Positions 10,572 through 20,503 of a DNA stretch of 64,000 nt are shown here, piece by piece. A model generated the notes under the pieces. The model searched no databases. It was not told the origin of the DNA and worked only from the letters and a program-made list of their open reading frames with translations. The position numbers were made by a program, and so were the translations under genes. The DNA lies in assembly GCA_965153455.1 (NCBI GenBank), contig OZ234495.1:4712001-4776000 (forward strand), in the 5' to 3' direction. The stretch is from Sphagnum compactum. Lineage: Eukaryota; Bryophyta; Sphagnopsida; Sphagnales. How positions within the stretch are numbered: the stretch's first letter is position 1; each line of letters opens with the position of its first letter.

Positions 10572-13019
10572 TTTGAGCCTAGTTCTGGCAACCGACAGGA
10601 ACTCATTGTCTTAAAAAAAGAAGGCAACTTTTTTTCCCTTGACTTTTGAGTTCTTTCTAAAGAAAAGGTCCTTTTGTACAATTGACAATGGAATTTTGTT
10701 TGTTGTCGCAATGTGAAAAAAATTTGCTCCAAAAGAAACACGGTTTTGGAAATTTGTTTGGACCAAACTTTAGAGCAGCCTTACATACATAAGCTGTAAG
10801 CTAAATGACATCCTTTTGAAAATCTAATCTAAAGTGCTTGTCAGGTCATTCCAGTGTTGGACTGGGTATCATATCATATATCTAGGTTGCATCATATATT
10901 CATATCAGATACCCAAGTTGTATCCTACATGTAAATACAACACAGATATTTATTATAGAATATTTGTTTTTTGTAGTTATTTGTTATTGGAACACAATTC
11001 AATGTGAACAGAATTTTAGGGTGCAATTTTAGTATATGCACAACATGTTTTTTGGCAGATGATCATCCCTTAGAACTAACTGCTCGTAAAGCATATGTTG
11101 CAAGCATTCCCTGATCCTCTTCAAATTTGCTTGTGAATTTGCTTCTTCCAGTCAAGAGTTAGGCAATGATATGTACATAATTTATTTTCTATAGCTGATT
11201 TAATTCTGGAAGCTTTTATATACCTTGGAGTGCTACTTTCAACTCTAGAACAATTTTCTTTAGCCTTTGTTACATCTGTTATGTCAAAGAGTGTGTTTCA
11301 CTGCTAGTGTAGGGTGCTAAATTTACCCCCTTGACCACTCTCTCAACCTGATCTTCATGCTCTCCTCTCATTCACTTTTGACCTCTTCTTTGCATTTTGC
11401 ATTCGTGTAAAATTCTCTCTAGGCAATTTTGTACTTTCCCTTCTTGTATTGCACACTAATAATAGCTAATGCTAATTGCTAACCCTTCCTCTTTCCCAAT
11501 TTTAAGCCCCTTGTTGTGGGCCTCCTCTGATCTTCTTCCTCTCCATTGTCCTTCAGCAATTCTCTTGTACAACCATTTTGTTCTGGGACAAAAATTTCAA
11601 TCTTTGCATTCTTTTTAAGCATCATGGCTGTAAAAAGTGCTTCGTATCTTTTCCTTTGAGACTTTTTTTAATTTGAAAAAAGCCTTGGCTCTGACCAAAC
11701 GGATCAAAGTGATCTCAGTGTAAACATGACCAAAGCGTGACACCCAACGAGTTCAAGGAAAACATGATCAAAATTCGAAGAGTAAAATTTGACAATCAAT
11801 ATCACAACAAATTACTGAGTTCAAAGTTGAGACTAGTGTTGTGCATATAAATGGTTTAGGATTTAATACACGCCATGTAAGTGTATAATATCCATATATA
11901 TTCATGTAAATGAAAACTTTGTAATTTATTTTATGCTCTCTAAAATAGTGGAAGTGTAAAAATAAGTACATTTATATGATTTTACACAGCCATGTAAAAG
12001 AATGTAAGTGTAAAACAAATACGATTATATGGTTTTACACAACTATCTGTAAAACAATGTAAAGAATGTGATTTCTACTTGGGGAGGGGGGTTGTTTCAT
12101 AATGTTTTCATGATAGGCCAACCATAGGCCCATTACAAAAAAAATAAAAAATCATCAAAACATTTGTGCTTTGGGATGGACTGTAACTAATTAATTTAAT
12201 TAATATGAATTATAATAAATACAATAAATACCTAAGCTATTGTAAAAGCTACAATAAATAGTACTCAATAATAAAAGTTGTCATTGAATATTACTCATAA
12301 AAGTAGTAGTAGTAATAAAAGTTCTAATCAAGCAATGAGGCGGGGCAAAATGTGCAAGATATTCCTTGGAATAGCACCATCATGTCCTATATTGGTAGAA
12401 AATGCTAATTTGCAGAATATCAAAATATCATGATTTTTTTGTGAAAGGCCAATCAAAATAGCCCGTTGCTGAAAAATAAAATTGAGCTTTGGGATGCACC
12501 TACAACTGATTAATATGAATTTGTAAGAGGTATGATCATTAAGGGTATATAATATATACACTTACACACCTCAATCTTCTGCCCATCTTCTGAATTGATA
12601 CCCAATTTCAATCACTGAAAATGACACTAGGGATGAATCTAACTAATCCAGATTCATCCCTAATGTCTCTAGGGATGGGCAAACAAGGCCCAAACAGAGG
12701 ATGACTTTCCAAATGCAGTTTTTTTGAGCAACAAGAAATCAGTTAGTGATAACAACTAGTTCCGACTTCTGTTCAGCTGTGGGTTCAAATCCCATGAGCC
12801 TATGCAAAGCATGTCAATGTTTTTTACTGCAAAGAAAGACCATCAAAAGTTGAATGATGTGATTGCGTGCAAAACCATGCAGGGCACAGAAGGAGAAGCC
12901 CGAGTGGACCTCATTGGAAAGGGGGTGCATATGTTAAGGGTCTTACTTAATGTTACTTTGAACAATAAAGTGTGTCCATCAAATGTCATTTCATGCCAGG
13001 GAGGAGGCCGGCAAACTAC
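10572..13019. other. Intergenic, no gene recognised
   Basis: Unique-looking AT-rich DNA. The only RNA-like signal is GGTTCAAATCCCA at 12,782-12,794, which matches a Pol III box B, but I cannot see a convincing box A or cloverleaf around it. Short open frames here have no recognisable content. Confidence 0.4.
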
Positions 13020-13131
13020 AATCTTTCCCTCTATCCCCCTAAGAAAACCCTGATTGTCATCTAACCCAATGACTAATCTTTCCCTCTATCCCCATAAGAA
13101 AACCCTGATTGTCCACTAACCCAAAGACTAA
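13020..13131. repeat. Tandem duplication, 55-bp unit
   Basis: Two near-identical units beginning AATCTTTCCCTCTATCCCC at 13,020 and 13,075, with only a few substitutions. The pair directly abuts the TIR element that starts at 13,132. Confidence 0.85.
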
Positions 13132-13505
13132 GGCCCGCTTTACACTAGGAGTCAGGGCCAATGTTCAACCCAAATCAAGCATTCCTATTGGTGGAAAGTG
13201 AAAATCAGCCACAAGGGCTTTACACTAGGAGTCAAGGCTGAACTAGAAAAATCTTTTCAATCTGCCCCAACTTACGAAATAAACACTGAACTTTATGGAC
13301 TTGTATTGCCCCAAGGCTGGTGAAAGGATACCATTGAATTTGGGAGGCCAATTTGCAACCCTTGGGGGCCAAAGTTCAAGCATTTATTAATATTCTGACA
13401 TCAATGTTCTAGCATTTATTCGTAAGTTGGGGCCAAAGAATAAGCCAAAAATGCTCAAAGTTGGCCCCAAGTTTTCTCGGCCCTGACTCCTAGTGTAAAG
13501 TGGCC
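13132..13505. mobile_element. Fold-back MITE with 27-28 bp TIRs
   Basis: Left TIR 13,132-13,159 (GGCCCGCTTTACACTAGGAG then TCAGGGCC) is matched by its near-perfect inverse at 13,479-13,505. A third partial copy of the motif lies inside near 13,216-13,240. A nested inverted pair (CCCCAACTTACGAA near 13,265 and its complement near 13,418) means much of the element could fold into one hairpin. It is non-coding. The superfamily is not certain: the GGCC ends recall hAT or PIF-type MITEs, and I see no clear target duplication. Confidence 0.75.
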
Positions 13506-14307
13506 GAATTATGTGATCCATGGGATGAATCCTTCTTTTGTCAATTGAAAAAACAACACCTACATTGAATCATACAATACATGAATCATTGACGATTCAC
13601 AGATTACCAGTAGCTAGCTAGCTAGTTTTTTTTTCACATAAGTCTGCAACTTCTGGCTGACACGGCTGGACAGTGCTCAATGGGTATATTTAGTGTCTCA
13701 CCAGCGGGACTAGCTCCACCATCAACTTAATTGGGGTTGTGTATGTGATTATTGAGTTGAGTAGTAAAGAGTCAAAGAAATGTCCAAAAGACAAAGACGA
13801 TGTTTGGATAAGTACACAAAGAAATTGTGAAGGTGGAATGTCTTCATCATCACAACTTGCAAGTTGCAACTTGTAAGTGTTGAATTTTTGTGATCCACCA
13901 AACCAGCCAGGTTTGGATGTTGGACAAGTAAAGTGAACCGTGGTTGACTTGCTGGGACCTGACAGTGGGCCTTATTGGGCTTGCTGTCTTCACAGTCCAC
14001 ACACTCACTGTGGAGCTATAAAAATTTATTACGCTGGAGTTTTGGCTTCTTGTCCCATTAGAAAACAACAGAAATCAAGCATCTGAATATCATGTCATGG
14101 CTATGCCTTTATGGAAAATTTAAAATAAAAACATGTGAGATGATAAAGCCGTTTCTCTTGGGGACTAGTTGATTCCAGTGCAAACTGAATATGATTGAAA
14201 AGTGGCCTAGAGACTAAATGCTGATTAAGCCAGACCTGACTTCTTGGGAATTTTATATTGATGCAGCAAGCCAAAAATTCATTTTGGACCTTGTGGAGTG
14301 TGGTCAT
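13506..14307. other. Intergenic, no gene recognised
   Basis: Mixed-composition sequence. The TAGCTAGCTAGCTAG run at about 13,611-13,625 is the only local oddity. No coding content was found on either strand. Confidence 0.4.
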
Positions 14308-14426
14308 TCTATATAGTAAAGGACGTCGGGATGAAATGAAGCTTCCCCTGAATCCGTCTGGATGAAATGAAGCTTTCCATCCATCCGTCCGTCATCCGTC
14401 CCGTCATCCATCCAAACAGAACAAAT
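14308..14426 (+). mobile_element. Helitron 5' terminus fragment
   Basis: It begins TCTATATAGTAAAGGACGTC, with the TC start typical of Helitrons, followed by two gggatgaaatgaagctt-type subterminal words and a cluster of catccatccgtccgtc repeats. It ends at CATCCAAACAGAACAAAT, where the next 5' terminus begins. The same CATCCAAACAGAACAAAT segment occurs in the Helitrons at 26,837 and 27,785, so this is the first ~119 bp of the same subtype, interrupted by a later insertion. Confidence 0.65.
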
Positions 14427-14560
14427 TTTATATAGTAAAGGACGTCGTGGTCGTTTGTCAGGATGAAATGAAGCTTTCCGTCGGGATGAAATGAAGCTTT
14501 CCGTCCGTCCGTTCGTCATCCATTCCGTTCTATCTTGCCAATCTTATCCCGCCGCTGCAG
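14427..14560 (+). mobile_element. Helitron 5' terminus preceding the PGK pseudogene
   Basis: TTTATATAGTAAAGGACGTC followed by GTGGTCGT and two gatgaaatgaagctttccg repeats marks a second plus-strand 5' end. Gene-derived sequence begins about 40 bp downstream (putative PGK transit-peptide exon at 14,597). No matching 3' hairpin plus CTAG is visible before the next 5' end at 18,000. Confidence 0.6.
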
Positions 14561-14596
14561 TTGTGTGGTTTGTTGTTCCGCTGAGGATTGGGAGCG

Positions 14597-17500
14597 ATGG
14601 CGGCGGCGAGAGGCGATCATGTGTTGCTGCACACTCGGCTGCCGCAGGCTACCATCGCCAGCAGCAACAGAACAACAACAGCTGCTGCCGTTTTGGTCTC
14701 AATGGTACTAGAGACTAGAGAACTATGATCACAGGTTGGGTAATAAAGGAGAAGAATTCTTGGATGCTGAAGGAGGAATCTGCATGAACTGCTTTCAAGG
14801 TGAATTTTTCAAAAACCAATGGTGTCCTAAAGAGAAGAAGTGGCAAATTGACATTGAATAACTCACAGATCCTGGCAATGATCAGATTTGACAGAATTCC
14901 AGATGGCAACTGTGTTACCAAGAGAAATGAACATTTCTCATGTTCCCACTGATGGCTTGGAACCAGACAAAAAAACTAAGAAAAACTCGGATTCTTACTA
15001 CGCAAGGGTGGTATTATGACAGCATATTCCCGGGTGTCTAGAAGGGACTCAAGTTCCTATGGAGCTCTGTTGGAAACTTTATGCTTGCACCCTGGAAAGC
15101 ATAAAGTCTTTTCTTTGCTACTGAAGATTTTCGCTTACTTTTACCCCCACCCCCTCTTCATGTCCAGGGTCGACCGAAAGGCGTGACGGACAAATTCCGC
15201 CTGGCTCCTTTGGTTCCAAGGCTTTCAGAGCTTCTTGGTGTGGAGGTACTCAGCTCCTATCCTCAGAAGCTGCTGCTGCTGCTGCTTCTTCTTCTTCTTC
15301 TTTTCAGCTTGCATTTGCATTCGATTGTTTGGTTTCAGAAAATTTGCACCAATTCAGAAAACAATTTCTCTCCAACTTCAAAAGAATATGTGTGAGTTTG
15401 GCCTCATGTTTGTGTCTTTGTCAGTAGCTTGTGAAGGCAGATGACTTAATTGGCCCTGAAGTGGAGGAGAAAGTTACTGCATTGCCAAATGGAGGTGTGC
15501 TGCTTCTGGAGAATTTGAGGTTTTACAAGGAAGAAGAGAATAATGATCCAGAACATGCCAAGAAGTTGGTTGCCAATGCGGACCTTTATGTGAATGACGC
15601 ATTTGGCACTGCACATCGTGCACATGCATCAACTGAGGGCGTCACAACTTTCCTCAAGCCATCTGTTCCATTCTTATCATGTGAGGTTTGATTTTGCCGA
15701 AATTGACACAATAGTTACCTTCAAAGTGCTTTCTCTGATCTTATAGATTTGTGCCTTCCTGGTGCTAATTGCACCAAAATGTACAACTGCTGAATTGATC
15801 AGAAAAATCATGATTAATGATTCTAAACATTAATAAGACCAGTGTAAACATGAATATGATGAGTGTTATAAAGGAAGTTTGTTTTTGTTGCATTGGCAAG
15901 TTTGGGAATGGTTTTACTACAGGTATATTCCAAAACATATTTACATTTCGGTGCATGACTACAATTTGCCATATTTTATGGGAAAGAAAAAATCAGAGGT
16001 GGAAATTATTTCACTATGTATCCCCACTCTGGTCAGGATACCCACATCCTCTCTACCTCTCAACTTATTTGCATCACTTCAATCAAATGCAGAGACAGTA
16101 TGAAGAAGCATTCATGCTCACAATCACCTATAGTTTAGAAAGTATAGATGTATATATGGTGAAGTGCTAGCTGTGAAAAAGCATTTCGACAGATACAGGT
16201 CCAACCACTTCCACTAACATTACCTTTTCAATTGGGCTTCAGCGACAAAATGAGACTATGGGCACAGCAATTTTCATGCCTTCTGAAGTCTTCGTGGAAC
16301 AATTCTGCAACCAGGCAGAATACATTTTTCTCCAACTTCAAAAGGATATGTCCTCATGTTTGTGTCTTTGTCAGTAGCTTGTGAAGGCAGATGACTTAAT
16401 TGGCCCTGAAGTGGAGGAGAAAGTTACTGCATTGCCAAATGGAGGTGTGTTGCTTCTGGAAAATTTGAGGTTTTACAAGGAAGAAGAGAAGAATGATCCA
16501 GAACATGCCAAGAAGTTGGTTGCCAATGCGGACCTTTATGTGAATGACGCATTTGGCACTGCACATCGTGCACATGCATCAACTGAGGGCGTCACAGCTT
16601 TCCTCAAGCCATCTGTTGTTGGTTTCCTCCTCCAAAAGGTTTTGTAATTTGTTTCTCACCAGCTCTTTGTGTGTTTGTGTAATACTGTCAGCTTGGCAGT
16701 AAAACAATAGGTGAAGCTCTAATGGTTGGTTGTCCTGAAAAGAAAGCTTGGCTTTTCTGCTGTGGGATCAGGAGTTGGACTACCTGGATGGAGCAATCTC
16801 AAATCCAAATAGGCCATTTGCTGCCATTGTGGGAGGTTCAAAAGTGTCTTCAAAGATTGGTGTCATTGGGTCACTTTTGGAGAAGGTAAACATTTTGCTA
16901 CTTGGAGGTGGTATGATCTTCACCTTCTACAAGGCACAAGGCTTCAAGGTTGGTGCATCACTGGTGGAAGAGGACAAGTTGGACCTTGCAACTTCCCTCA
17001 TAGAGAATGCCAAGGCCAAGGGTGTGTCACTGCTGCTGCCCACTGATGTTGTCATTGCTGATAAGTTTGCCCCAGATGCCAACAGCAAGGTATTGTGCCA
17101 CCTTTTTCCTCTGTGGTAAAGTGTTTATTTTCATGGTGTGCATGTCAGACCAAAAGTTGGGGGGTGGCTTTTAACTCCAACAGTGTCATTGGGGGTTGGA
17201 CAGATTGTGGCAATGTCAGATATTCCAGATGGTTGGATGGGTCTTGATATTGGCCTAGACTCAATCAAGACATTCAATGAGGCTCTGGACACCACCAAAA
17301 CTGTCATATGGAATGGTCCCATGGGAGTGTTTGAGTTTGAAAAATTTGCTGTTGGGACTGAGGTGATTGTTGCTGCCTTGCCTTGATTTTCCATTACACT
17401 AGCATGCCAGTTTGGCATTTGTTCTCTTAGTGGTTGACTGCCATAAAACACTTCTCTAATCAGAAGGTTGGTGTGCACTGCAGGCAATTGCCAACAAGCT

Positions 17501-17687
17501 GGCAAATCTGAGTGGCAAAGGTGTGACATTGGTGGAGGAGACTCAGTGGCTGCAGTGGAGAAGGTTGGTGTGGCAGACAAGATGCCACATCTCAATAAGA
17601 GGTGGTGCAAGTTTGGAGCTGCTTGAAGGCAAGGTTTTGCCTGGTGTTGCAGCTTTGGATGAGGCAGTGGCTCCAGTAGCAACGTAG
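14597..17687 (+). pseudogene. PGK: Phosphoglycerate kinase pseudogene with introns
   Basis: Exon pieces in order: a possible transit-peptide exon 14,597-14,702 (Ala/Thr-rich, weakest part); 15,168-15,245 ([20 protein letters not shown]); 15,428-15,685; a duplicate of that exon, 16,378-16,638; 16,772-17,089 ([13 protein letters not shown] and [16 protein letters not shown]); 17,204-17,362 ([26 protein letters not shown]); 17,484-17,687. The encoded residues are those of plastid-type plant PGK, the Calvin-cycle or glycolytic enzyme that transfers phosphate between 1,3-bisphosphoglycerate and ADP. It cannot be functional: the exon with the N-terminal substrate-binding region is absent, one exon is present twice, and the last exon has a deletion that shifts the GGGDS region out of frame before a second indel restores it. 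Introns are retained, so it came through DNA, not RNA. It lies between Helitron 5' ends at 14,427 and 18,000, which suggests capture. Confidence 0.88.
15340..16638 (+). repeat. Direct duplication of a PGK exon, offset 950 bp
   Basis: The exon at 15,428-15,665 and about 85 bp of the intron before it recur at 16,378-16,615 with only a few changes. After the shared CCATCTGTT the copies diverge: the second continues into the proper PGK exon end, while the first runs into unrelated sequence. The second copy is therefore the original exon end and the first a truncated extra copy. Confidence 0.85.
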
Positions 17688-17999
17688 ATTCTTTGAATTG
17701 CATGTTTTCAGGTGTGATTATACCGTCTCCATGGGGTTCCCACTCTAATAAACCATCCATCTTCCTCAGGTTTAGGGTTCTGTAGTACTACTGCCATCTT
17801 GAGTACATTGAGCAAGAGTATATGCTACCCAGGAGGGTATGACCATAAGGGATATTGGACGAAAAATGCAACTGTTTCAACCTTAAAGAGAATGCTAAGG
17901 AATCTGCACCTGTCACTTCCTTTCCCCTCCCACCTGTTTTTCTTTCTTCCTGTTGGAAAGAACATGTAGTCTCCCACCATTAGTATTTGCCAGGAACAT
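17688..17999. other. Spacer after PGK pseudogene
   Basis: This may include the former PGK 3' UTR. No Helitron 3' hairpin is visible and nothing else was recognised. Confidence 0.4.
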
Positions 18000-18182
18000 T
18001 ACATATAGTAAAGGACGTCATGAAGCTTCCCCTTAATCCAGTCATCCATCCGTCTCGTCATGGTCTGTTTACTTCGACAAGCTTCGTGATCAGGTCTTCG
18101 ACGCAACGGAGAAAGAGTGGAATACATATTGCTACAGCAACACCTATTCCTGTAATTGTGTTGTGTTGTGGGTATTTTCGAA

Positions 18183-18447
18183 GGTTGAGAGAATGGTAAG
18201 GGATGCTGAGAAGTTTGGGCAGGAGGATAAGGAAAAGAGGGAAGCAGTGGATATAAAGAATCAAGCAGACTCAACAATCTACCAAACTGAAAAGCAGTTG
18301 AAGGAGTTGGGTGAGAAGATACCAGCTGCAGTAAAGGAGAAAGTGGAAGCAAAGTTGAAGGAGGTGAAGGATGCCGTCGCAGGTGGTTCAACACAAACCA
18401 TGAAGGATAACGCAAGCAATGCAGGCGGATCCCACTATCCCTGCTAG
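18183..18447 (+). pseudogene. HSP70 (chloroplast stromal type) C-terminal fragment
   Basis: An open frame encodes about 87 residues beginning VERMVRDAEKFGQEDKEKRE and including NQADSTIYQTEKQLKELGEK and KLKEVKDAVAGGSTQTMKD. This is the helical lid part of the substrate-binding domain of plant chloroplast HSP70. The ATPase domain and the true C-terminus are missing, and the last dozen residues are not HSP70-like. It is a gene scrap lying between Helitron 5' ends, with no sign that it could be expressed as a chaperone. Confidence 0.85.
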
Positions 18448-18698
18448 CCTTTTAAGGCTGTTGTTCCACGACTGTTGGGTGGAGGTAACGTCGACCGAAG
18501 CTTTCCGAGCCCTTCTCCGCTCTGTCTTCTATTGGACCGAATTATGAGTTTTTCTTCAGCTTCTTTCCCTTATCGGCATCCATAATCTTGCAGTCCCCTT
18601 CTCACTAGAAATCAATGCCGACGAAGAATTGTCAACGCTGCATTTTGATGGAGTAGTACATCAGTATACCACCATGCTCCGGTTACTAACAATGCTGG

Positions 18699-18900
18699 AC
18701 AATGCAAGGATGCGATGGCTCAATACTACTCGACCCCACCGCAACTAACCCCACGCCGGAGAAGACGAAAACCCCCAATTTGACAGTGAGAGGGTACGAA
18801 GTCATCGATCAAGCCAAGGCTGCCCTTGAGCAGGTGTGCCCAAATACGGTGTCGTGCACCGACATTGTTACTCTTGCTGGCCGGGACGCCGCTGTTCTGG
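18699..18900 (+). pseudogene. Class III peroxidase exon fragment
   Basis: The frame reads [12 protein letters not shown] (distal calcium-site loop after the active-site helix), then [20 protein letters not shown], then [13 protein letters not shown], stopping at a GTAAGA splice donor at 18,901. These are hallmark segments of secreted plant heme peroxidases. The upstream exon with the signal peptide and catalytic Arg/His and the downstream proximal His exon were not found nearby. It is probably captured as genomic DNA because the splice donor is preserved. Confidence 0.85.
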
Positions 18901-20503
18901 TAAGAAGAGTTTCTAGCTCTACACAATGCCAGCTTTAGAGATTGTCTTTTCTTTCGCAGTTTCCTTAACATTTTTGCAAGCAAGACTTTTTTTAGCAAAG
19001 TGAAATACAATTGGATTAGAGGCGGATTGTGGGTCCAACGCAGTTAGCCGGCTACAGCGCACTGATCTTGAAAAACTGAACTGGCAGCTAAAATTTGTTT
19101 GCAAACATGATTGAACAATCAAGGCGTAGAGCTGGATATGCCAACAGGGCGATTTGACGCGTTAGTATCAAGCGCTACCAAGGCCACTGCTTTGATTGTG
19201 TCTTCACAATCCAATGCCCAATAATCGACTCAACTGTTTGAAGAGCAGGGTTTTACTCAGGACCAGATGATCACTCTCTGAGGTATCCCTTTGAATCTCT
19301 CTGATCAGTTTGATTCAATTACACTGTAATGACTTGGTTTGCAGAAGGATGATGACATGACAATTTGATCAAAGTCTTACCTTGGTGTTCAACAAGTTGA
19401 GCACTAAAAAAGCAGTCATTGTTATAATAACACTTCTGTCGTTACATATAGTAAACGACGTTGTGGTCGTGAAGCTTTTTCCATCCATCCATTCGTCCCG
19501 TCATCCATCCAGTCCAGCTGAAGGTATTTTGTGACTCCCCATCCTCCTCTTGCTACAGCCTACCATTCTCCCATATCTTCATCTTCTCCAACTCAACCTG
19601 TTTCAAACTCATGACTTTTTCAGTGGCTGTAGTTGTGAATGTTTGTTGATAGCATATAACAGAAGGAATTTGCTTTTATATCCTTGCATTTGGTGAAGCA
19701 GGAATGAGAAATTAGAAGTTCAGTGTTAAGTGAAATAATTGTTAAGCAACTTTGAAACAGTCAGTGTGTGGTATTCCCCATGTAGTGTTGTAGTAGTGCT
19801 GGTGGGCTATTGTATTGTGTTATGAGTCTTCCAAATGTGGGGTTATGAACTGAGACATAGTTTTTTGTGAATTTGGCCAAAGTAGGCTGTTTTAAAAGTT
19901 GGGGGGGGGGGCCATGAGTAGCAGCTGTTGCAAAATCAAGTGGCACTCAGTCAAATGTGACAAATGAGCAGCACTTTGCCAGCAGCAACATCAGCCCACA
20001 CCAAAAGAAAACTACCTAGATGGTGGTTCACCATCTCCAGCAACAGGTACTCTTCTATGCTCTTACATAGGGTTCTCATGGTCAGGTTGGATTTTGAGGG
20101 CTTTTCAGGAAGTTTGATTCTCAATGGTTGTGATGTGTGCTATCCTTTGTAAGCTGTGGAATAGAATCTTATCATCACATTAGCATGCACATGAAGTATT
20201 TTCATCAGTCTTTCTGGGTACATGTTTGCTTGACTTAAGGTCTATACCCAATGTGGCTTTCATGCAGTACACAACATTGCAATTGTGTTTGAAGGGGAAT
20301 GCGTTGTGCTTCAGATGAAATAGCTTGCTCCTATGCTACCTCATATGGTCTTAGCAATGCCCTGCTGATGCTTTCATTCAAAGTAGCCCCCAAGCGATAA
20401 ATATTTTCTCCCTGAAACGTTGCAAATCAGATAGAGAGGCCATCCTAAAAGAAGCATGAGAGTGATCATCAAGATCCGACCCAGTGGATGTTGAAGGTAT
20501 TCT

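Larger units (their letters stand above)
18000..19442 (+). mobile_element. Truncated Helitron carrying HSP70 and peroxidase pieces
   Basis: TACATATAGTAAAGGACGTC at 18,000 followed by gaagcttcccc and catccatccgtctcgtc repeats is a 5' terminus of the local Helitron group. Within the next 1.4 kb lie a stromal-type HSP70 fragment and a class III peroxidase exon, both on the plus strand. The next 5' end begins at 19,443 with no 3' hairpin between, so the element has lost its own 3' end or both 5' ends belong to one composite element. Bases 18,901-19,442 show no further gene. Confidence 0.55.

Noticed and set aside
12740-12800. Functional tRNA gene around GGTTCAAATCCCA
   Set aside because: Box B is good, but no acceptor stem or D-arm can be paired around it; at most a SINE relic.
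17131-17760. 209-codon minus-strand open frame
   Set aside because: It is antisense to the last PGK exons and has no recognisable protein content; the plus strand explains the sequence fully.
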